A DNA stretch of 64,000 nucleotides from Acanthamoeba castellanii str. Neff (taxonomy: Eukaryota; Discosea; Longamoebia; Acanthamoebidae): NCBI RefSeq assembly GCF_000313135.1, contig NW_004457442.1, positions 1,406,293 to 1,470,292 of the forward strand, given 5' to 3'. Within the stretch, counting starts at the first letter, position 1. Each line of letters starts with the position of its first letter. Shown here one piece after another: positions 57,855 through 64,000 of this stretch. A model generated the notes under the pieces. It was given only the letters and a program-made list of their open reading frames with translations, ran no database searches and had not been told where the DNA came from. The position numbers were made by a program, and so were the translations under genes.

Positions 57855-58266
57855 CTTATGAATGTTGTGTTGTGTCTGGCTGGCCTGGTGGTTTTGGTTT
57901 TGGCGCCAAATATCTGTTGTTTTGGCGCTATCATTTTGGGCAATTCTTGGAATTATTAGGTCAGGTGCCCGACAAAATCTGGGGACCGGCAATTTTGTGT
58001 CGACCAGTTGGAGAAAAGCTTTTAGAAACGGAAACTAAGCAGACTCCAGCCTGCGAATAGAGAAGAAGGGCAGGACCGTTGCACTCAAGGTACGAAGCAC
58101 CAGCCAATAATCCCCTCTCGCTCGCTTGATTTATTAATTCGATTTAAATCGCAAGCTTGGATGTGAAACGTTCAAGCGCATCGATAGAAAGGAATTCTTG
58201 TTTATTCATCTTTCTTGACGTTATTGCCCAATCGGTGTCGACAGTCGCCGTTTTCGAAAGAACTAA
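57855..58266. promoter_or_regulatory. Divergent promoter region, RPA3 / NF-YC
   Basis: 412 bases between opposed starts. A CCAAT box in cagccaataa (58101-58110) lies about 160 bases before the NF-YC start, compatible with autoregulation by NF-Y. Several ggcgccaaa/ttttggcgc sequences at 57898-57935 resemble E2F-type sites, which would suit RPA3, a replication gene. Both are inferences. Confidence 0.4.
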
Positions 58267-59727
58267 ATGCAAGAGATGGAGGAGGGCGAGATGAACCCCG
58301 ACCAGATGGTGCAAGGGATGCAGGGGCATATGCCCTCGGCTGTAATGCAGTCCCAGATGCAGCAACAGCACGTCCAGCAGCTGCATCGATTCTGGTACCG
58401 ATCACCGATTTTCGCACCACACGTTCCCTTTCCACGATTTTTTCCCATTATAACCTTCTTTCTGTTCCAATTTATGCCCCAAAGGAGTGATCAAATGCAA
58501 GAGATTGAGGATATGACACAGTTCAAACAGAGCAAGATGACCCTGCCGCTTGCGCGCATCAAAAAGATCATGAAGTTTGATGAAGATGTCAAGGTTTGGC
58601 CCCTGCAGCCTCCTTCTATCTTGCGTGGTTGGGCTTGTGTTGTTATGTGTACGCTTACCCTTGCCCTTTGTGGCCACGCTCACAGATGATCAGTGCCGAG
58701 GCCCCTGTGCTGTTTGCTAAGGCGTGCGAGATGTTCATCCACGAGCTCACGCTGCGGGCCTGGATTCACACCGACGAGAACAAGCGCCGAACGCTCCAGG
58801 TTGCTCACCCTTCCCTCCACTCTGTGATGCTCACGCCTTCACCCTCGCGCCGACCGTGTTTTGTGACTTCTCTCTTTTCTCCCGTTTGATGAACGACAGC
58901 GTAACGACATTGCCACGGCCATCGCCAGGAATGACACGTTCGACTTCCTCATCGACATTGTGCCCAGGTTCGCTTCGTCTTCTCCTGCATTTTTCCGTCT
59001 GCTGTTGTTATCGTCCTCGGTAGCCCTTACCCCCCCCCAACCTAACAGGGATGACATCAAGGGCAAGAGGCCGGCGGAAGAGTCTGTACGACTTCCTCCT
59101 TTATTTCTAGTTTGGCGCCTTTGGATAATGACCGTTGTGATGTTCGTCCGCTTGTGCTCCACAGGAAGAGGCCGGCCGCCCGGTAGTGACGCCAGAGCTG
59201 CAGCAGTACTACCTGCAGATGCAGCAGCACGCGGCACTTCAGCAGCAGGCTGCCGCCGCCGACCCCGCGCAGGCGCAGCGCCTGGCCCTTGACCCGACGC
59301 AGATGTACATCTACCAACAGCAGCAGCTGAGGTACATCCAGCAGGCCCAGATGCTTCAGCACATGCAAATGCAGCAGCAAGGCCAGATGGGCGACCAGAT
59401 CGATCACGACCAGATGAACGAAATGGTACCATGCTCGTCTGCCTCCTCTTCTGTATCTGTAGCTGTGCGCGTGCAGTGTCTGATACGTTTGATGAACGTG
59501 TTGTGTTTTTCTAGGGCTCGCGGCAGTTGGAAGTGGAGGGAGTGGAGGGCCAGGGCTTGGGCGAGGGACACATCGGGCACGGTGAAGCCGAGCACGGCCA
59601 CCACGGCCAGGGCGGCCACGAGGGATACAGCAACGGTCACCACGGCCACCCGCACGAACACGACCGCTACCACGAGCACGTCTCCCTGCCTCCTCTCAAC
59701 CTGCAGCAACACCACCACGCCGTATAA
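58267..59727 (+). CDS. NF-Y subunit C (HAP5), CCAAT-binding histone-fold protein
   Basis: Subunit of the NF-Y/HAP trimer that binds CCAAT boxes. Start ATG 58267. The exons join so that HRFW reads into [21 protein letters not shown], then [76 protein letters not shown] and DDIKGKR. This is the full histone-fold core, almost residue for residue the family consensus, including the FW...[11 protein letters not shown] start. The flanks are Gln-rich ([22 protein letters not shown]), and the C-terminus is His/Gly-rich ([20 protein letters not shown]), unusual for NF-YC and possibly metal-binding. Six or seven exons with short introns. Confidence 0.95.
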
Positions 59728-59826
59728 TTTATGCCACCGCAACACCGCACGCGCACCCTCTACGCGCGCCCAACCAATAAAACTGTAAAAACACTTTATT
59801 GTTTATTTTTATTTCTTGTTTGTGGG

Positions 59827-60551
59827 TCATGATGACATTGTGGAGGAAGAACTGTCGTCGCCGTCCTCGGTGGCGGTGGTAGTGGCGGCGAGGAGGGTGT
59901 GTCGCAGCTTGGCGGTGGTTTGAAGGTGTTCGTTGAGGGTCTCGATGGCCTGCAGGTAGGCCTCCTTGTCCTGCATCTTGGCGGCCAGGTCAGGCGCGCC
60001 CATCTCTTCCGCGAGGACGCTTTGCCGAATGCCCACGTACGCGTGCTCCTGCACATGTGCCGCGTTCCGTGTTGTAGCGCCAGTTACAGAGCAAGTTGGA
60101 ACAAGGTGCACAAGGAGAGAAAGAGTTCGCACCACGATCTGGTATATCTCATCACACAGACCCTCGAACTCGTCCATGCGTGCACCCAGCAGGTTGAGCT
60201 GCGACACCTGCGGCCCGCCCTCCCCTGGGCTGCAGTAGGCATCAGTGTCATGCACAAACACCAAGCACTCCCGCACGAGAAACCGCCGGACCGCCTTTGG
60301 CGATCCGAAGCGCAAGAGAAGGAGAACGACTCGTACCCTATCCGCTCGAGGATGGCCAAGGCAGCTGATATCACGCCCTGTAATCATTTTTATATTTCAT
60401 TTTCTGTTTTTAATGAGATTTACTCACTAATCTCACGGGGCGAGCGGGGTGCGATCCGTACCTCGAATGACTTCTTGATTTGTGCTATGTAAGCATCAAA
60501 ATCGACCGCCCCCGAGATCGACTGTCGCGGCACCGCCGTTGGCTGCTGCAT
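59827..60551 (-). CDS. Small helical protein, MED29-like
   Basis: Start ATG 60551 (MQQPTAVPRQSISGAVDFDAY). Exons join to IAQIKKSFEGVISAALAILERIG, then SQLNLLGARMDEFEGLCDEIYQIV, then HAYVGIRQSVLAEEMGAPDL, KEAYLQAIETLNEHLQTTAKLRHTLLAA and an acidic/Ser tail. About 160 residues, all helical. The spacing resembles Mediator subunit 29: a helix of the form L(K/E)xSLxxhhxxAxxxL, then FExLCDxhxxxhxxA, then YLxxIxxxhxxxxxLHxxLLxA. That match is by eye and weak. Other small helical assembly proteins remain possible. Shares a 132-base divergent promoter with the F-box gene. Confidence 0.5.
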
Positions 60552-60683
60552 CCAGAATGTGTCTATTTTATTTTTTGTTTTGTTGCTATTTGTTTTTAGT
60601 TTTTTTGTAAGCGTAAGGTGGCGGTAGGGTCACTGCACAATAAGAACACCCTAGAAAAAACAAGGGAAATCAGTTCAGGCGAG

Positions 60684-61991
60684 ATGGAAGCAAGGCGCAT
60701 CGATTGTGATGAAGAGGGCAAACGGGATGAGCTGCACGGCGAATATTTGCTGCTTCAAGATGAGGAAGAGGCGTCACGTCTCGCAGATGAACTGGCGCCG
60801 GACGATTGCGAAATCATGATGCAGAGTCGATCAGCCCTGCTGCAGGGACTCTACCTCGCGCTTCCTCCCTCTTCTCCAGATGCAACCACGACCTTCGATA
60901 ATCTGCCTGAAGAGGTGATAGCCACCATCTTCGCCTTCCTCGACCGCGGATCGCTGCTTCGTGCTGCCGCCACGTGCCATCGCTGGAATCGAATCGCGTC
61001 GGACGACGCCCTGTGGCGCCCCCTCTACTTCCTGCCGAAGCACCAGCACAACAACACTGCCGACGTCGATGTCGAGGCGGGCGATGCGCAGCACGAGCAG
61101 CTCATGCCTCACACATCACCATCATCGCTGCAGCCGTTCTTCTTGCACGCGCCCACCCACTCGTGGCGTGCCGCCGAGGCATGGCAGCGCGCCCGCGACG
61201 ACCAGTGGCGCGCGCTCGTGGCCGATCGCGACCGCGAAGCCGAGGCGCTGCACGCACGACTGCAGCGCGCGGAGGAGGATGTCTACGCGCTCACCGTGTG
61301 CTGCGAGGGTCTCGAGGCCGAGCAGGCTCTGCGATTCGAGGCCGAGCTCGCACTGCGTGGCGCCCGCGCCGAGCTGGAGGACACGTCGTACGAGCTGATG
61401 GGCCGCACGCACCGACTCGAGGAGAAGACCGAGGAGGCCGCGCGGCTCGCCCGAGCCCTGGTCGTGGCGGAAAAGGGCCGCGAGGAGGAGAAGCGGCGAG
61501 CCGACGCGCTCGAGCGCGAGGCGCGTGCGCTGCGGGAGCGCTGTGAGACGGCGGAGCGATCGCTGGACCTGGCCGCGCAGCGGTGGGTCAAGGAGAAGAA
61601 GACGCGCGAGGAGCTGCTCGACCTGCTCGGCCGCGAGCAGCGTTCGCGTAGCGATCTCACGCGGGAGACCATCGCTGCCCTGTTCAAGCAGCTACTTGCC
61701 CCTTCGTCCTCTTCTTCCTTGCCTCCGTCTTCATCTACATCGCGTTCTGCACCTTCATCATCCTCGGCGGCGTCGTCGTCTTCATCCTCATCAGCTACTC
61801 TTTCCACGTCTCTGCCGCCGCCATCAGCATTACTGAGCCGCCACGGGCCGGGCAAGAGCGCCGCGGCCGCGGGGAGGGCCATCAACGGCGCCACGGCGCC
61901 CCAACACGGCAACCCGGCCACGCTCGCGTCTTCAACATCTCCGCCCAAGGCGTCGCTCTTCCCCAAGGGCCAAACCAAGTGCAACTTCTAA
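60684..61991 (+). CDS. F-box protein with long coiled coil
   Basis: Single exon from ATG 60684 (MEARRIDCDEEGKRDELHGEY); the frame is open upstream but has no earlier ATG. An F-box lies at residues about 75-115 (FDNLPEEVIATIFAFLDRGSLLRAAATCHRWNRIASDDALWRPLY), predicted to bind Skp1. After a variable insert with a His/Gln patch, residues about 190-350 form a continuous Arg/Glu-rich coiled coil (LRGARAELEDTSYELMGRTH, KRRADALEREARALRERCE). The Ser-rich C-terminus ends FPKGQTKCNF. Substrate adaptor of an SCF-type ligase by family; the target is unknown. Intronless, unlike most neighbours. Confidence 0.85.
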   Translation: MEARRIDCDEEGKRDELHGEYLLLQDEEEASRLADELAPDDCEIMMQSRSALLQGLYLALPPSSPDATTTFDNLPEEVIATIFAFLDRGSLLRAAATCHRWNRIASDDALWRPLYFLPKHQHNNTADVDVEAGDAQHEQLMPHTSPSSLQPFFLHAPTHSWRAAEAWQRARDDQWRALVADRDREAEALHARLQRAEEDVYALTVCCEGLEAEQALRFEAELALRGARAELEDTSYELMGRTHRLEEKTEEAARLARALVVAEKGREEEKRRADALEREARALRERCETAERSLDLAAQRWVKEKKTREELLDLLGREQRSRSDLTRETIAALFKQLLAPSSSSSLPPSSSTSRSAPSSSSAASSSSSSSATLSTSLPPPSALLSRHGPGKSAAAAGRAINGATAPQHGNPATLASSTSPPKASLFPKGQTKCNF

Positions 61992-62070
61992 TCACACACA
62001 CAAGACTGCTATTTATTTGGTTGTAAATAAATGTAATTGTTTTATTATATTTATTGTTTATTTTGCACAG

Positions 62071-63878
62071 ATGGGAGACGAGCGTGCGGAGGCCAGCAGC
62101 GAAGGCGGACCCCGAACGTGGGCGCGGGCTCTGCTGACGCACAAGCAGGCGGCAGATTTTGTGCTCGGCGGACTGGCCACCGTGACCGCTGTCCTGTTCA
62201 CCAATCCCATCGAGGTACACCCTCATCCGCTCACATCTCTAAATCGTGCTCCGGATTAGGCTGCCCGAGAGCCAGGGCGTACTGGAGACGAAATCGAGCA
62301 CAATTTGTAACTCAATCTCTTAACTTCATGGATTAACCTTGAATCTATCCCGTACTTTGGTGTGCAGGTGGTGAAGACGCGACTGCAGCTGCAAGGAGAA
62401 CTGCAGCAGCGGGTCGCCAAGAACAAGCGGACCTATCGTGGTGTGTGGCACGCGTTCAAGACCATCATCTCCACCGAGGGACCACTAGCCATCCAAAAGG
62501 GTACGGGCACGCGGTGCCGGCACCGGGCAATGCGATCGATCGTTGGCCTTGCGAAGAGACTCGCGGGCTAACGCACATGTGCGACGCGCTCCACCAGGTC
62601 TGTTTCCGGCTGCCGCCTACCAGTTTTGTATGAATGGAATGCGGTACGTGCCTGTGTGTCGATCACCCGATTTGTGTCGTGTGTGCCACTCACTCAACGT
62701 GTTCGCGGCTGTGCGTCGTGTTCTGTACACTTGTGTTGTGTGACAGACTTGGATCGTACAGCGTGTTCAAGCAGCTGCTACTGGAGAATCACGGAAGCGC
62801 GAGCAAGGATTCGCTCTTCTTTTTGAAGAACATGCTCGCAGGTACCGGGTTCGCTGCAATCACACAACACTCGCACGCGGCTGATGCGTGTTGTGCGTCA
62901 GGTGCCACGGCGGGCGTGTTGGGTGCGGTGGCGGGCTCTCCATTCTTCCTCGTGAAGACTCGAATGCAAGCACAGACCGAGTATGTTCCATCTCCCCCAT
63001 TCTCTGGTCTTGCTCTGCGCGTGCTAACACCCTCCTTTCCCGCGCCTGCTACGCATTCGTCAAAAAATCGCAGCGTGGCGGCCCTGGCGGTGGGCCACCA
63101 GTACAAATACAAGAACTCCTTCCAGTACGTTGTACTGATTGCGTGGTGGTGCAGTGCGGTCGATACGTCGCGCTGACCTGGGGCTACAAGCACAGGGCGT
63201 TCAAGAGCATCGTGCAGGCAGAGGGGCCGCGTGGTCTGATGCGAGGAGCAGACGCGGCGGCGCTGCGGGTGGGAGTGGGTTCGAGCGTGCAGCTGCCACT
63301 CTACGATAACGCCAAATCGCTCATTCTCGCCACCGGGGTACCCTCCAGCCCAACGCGTGCACACGCGGAGACTGGCCAAGCGATGTGCTAATCCTGGAAT
63401 TCATTCTCTGTCGCGCAGTGGTTGGGCAACAATATCTATGCTCACGTGGCGGCCAGTTTGGTGTCAGGTGTGGGCCTGGTGGTTGCCATGAACCCGTTTG
63501 ATGTCGTTGCCACGCGACTGTACAACCAAAAGGTCGAGGGTGGCAAGGGAGCACTGTACAGAGGTACCTCTGATCTCCATGGCAATTACGTGTCTTTTTT
63601 GGGCTGTGGCTGTGACTCTATGAGGGACAATGGTACACCACCAGGGCCCTTCGATTGCTTGTGGAAGACGGTGAAGGCTGAGGGTGTCTATGGCCTGTAC
63701 AAGGGTGTGTTTGCACACTACCTTCGCACAGGACCTCACACTGTACATGCCCCATCCACTGCAATCCTATATCAATTTATTCATGGTGCACCAGTGTTGG
63801 CCTAACTTGGTGCTTTTGCTGCAGATTTTGACATTTGTGTTCTGGGAACAGTACAAGAAGCTGGCCAGCAACTTGTGA
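62071..63878 (+). CDS. Mitochondrial carrier family protein (SLC25A34/35-OAC1 type)
   Basis: Inner-membrane solute carrier with three repeats. Start ATG 62071 (MGDERAEASSEGG); it directly follows ttgcacag, so an upstream exon is possible. Repeat 1: FVLGGLATVTAVLFTNPIE joined to VVKTRLQLQGE. Repeat 2: ATAGVLGAVAGSPFFLVKTRMQAQTE. Repeat 3: HVAASLVSGVGLVVAMNPFDVVATRLYNQ, with the matching amphipathic helices (YRGVWHAFKTIISTEGPLAIQKG; AFKSIVQAEGPRGLMRGADAAALRVGVGSSVQLPLYD; CLWKTVKAEGVYGLYKGVFAHYLRTGPH). It ends ILTFVFWEQYKKLA, as carriers do. Motif detail fits the oxaloacetate/malonate-type subgroup, but the substrate is inferred. About nine exons. Confidence 0.9.
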
Positions 63879-64000
63879 ATGTTACTGTTTTATAAAGTTT
63901 ACACTGGTATTTGTTGCTTCACTCTGTTCAGAATCATCCTTTTGGAGGAGTGGAGAATCACACACCTCAATGGAATAGCACCAAGGTAATGCTGCCTTTG
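63879..64000 (+). other. 3' flank of the carrier gene
   Basis: Window end. tgttactgttttataaagtttacac (63882 on) looks like the 3' UTR. Nothing else seen. Confidence 0.3.

Overview
The window looks like nuclear DNA of a free-living amoebozoan, most likely Acanthamoeba or a close relative. Coding DNA is GC-rich, genes are packed tightly on both strands, and nearly every gene is cut by short introns. Most introns open with GTACG or GTAC and many are filled with CA/CGAC or TG simple repeats. The gene content also fits: a Pats1-type Roco kinase with a built-in myotubularin domain (a layout known from Dictyostelium), a cobalamin-dependent methionine synthase, and fungal-style Zn2Cys6 regulators. 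There are no operons, ribosome binding sites, CRISPR arrays or insertion sequences. I saw no tRNA or rRNA gene by eye. One run of 22 N lies at 6639-6660.

Layout, left to right. 1-2069: 3' part of a RhoGEF-PH protein (+). 2221-2420: a CpG-decayed fragment copied from the gene at 5238-7252. 2763-5018: secreted Ser/Pro-repeat protein (+). 5238-7252: Zn2Cys6-PAS transcription factor (-). 7377-9492: F-box protein fused to an AAA ATPase with a degenerate Walker B (-). 9632-20546: giant PH-GRAM-myotubularin-LRR-ROC-COR-kinase-WD40 protein (-). 20762-23035: a second Zn2Cys6-PAS factor (+), paralogue of the first. 23113-25475: dsRNA-binding/FKBP/TPR protein (-). 25777-29252: CUE-vWA-U-box protein (+). 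29414-35133: methionine synthase (-). 35432-37375: ZNF598/Hel2-like RING-zinc-finger E3 (-).

37854-39882: secreted beta-helix protein (+). 40126-47660 holds three tandem four-TM membrane proteins with NPF/DPF tails (+), interrupted by a cytidine-deaminase-like gene (-) and an HExxGH metallopeptidase-like gene (+). 47960-51434: RasGEF (+). 51557-52859: Lys/Glu-rich CCHC zinc-knuckle protein (-). 53059-53768: Vps55/LEPROT (-). 54191-57157: peroxisomal multifunctional enzyme type 2 (-), apparently needing one GC-AG intron. 57444-57854: RPA3 (-). 58267-59727: NF-YC (+). 59827-60551: small MED29-like protein (-). 60684-61991: F-box/coiled-coil protein (+). 62071-63878: mitochondrial carrier (+).

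The genes do not form one pathway, but some themes recur: small-GTPase signalling (RhoGEF, RasGEF, Roco), ubiquitin ligation (two F-box proteins, U-box, ZNF598-like), and transcription (two Zn2Cys6-PAS factors, NF-YC, MED29-like). Several predicted enzymes appear to have lost catalytic residues: the myotubularin domain and the F-box-linked AAA domain. Exon borders given here were read by eye from GT/AG sites and reading-frame continuity. Gene spans are more certain than individual splice sites.
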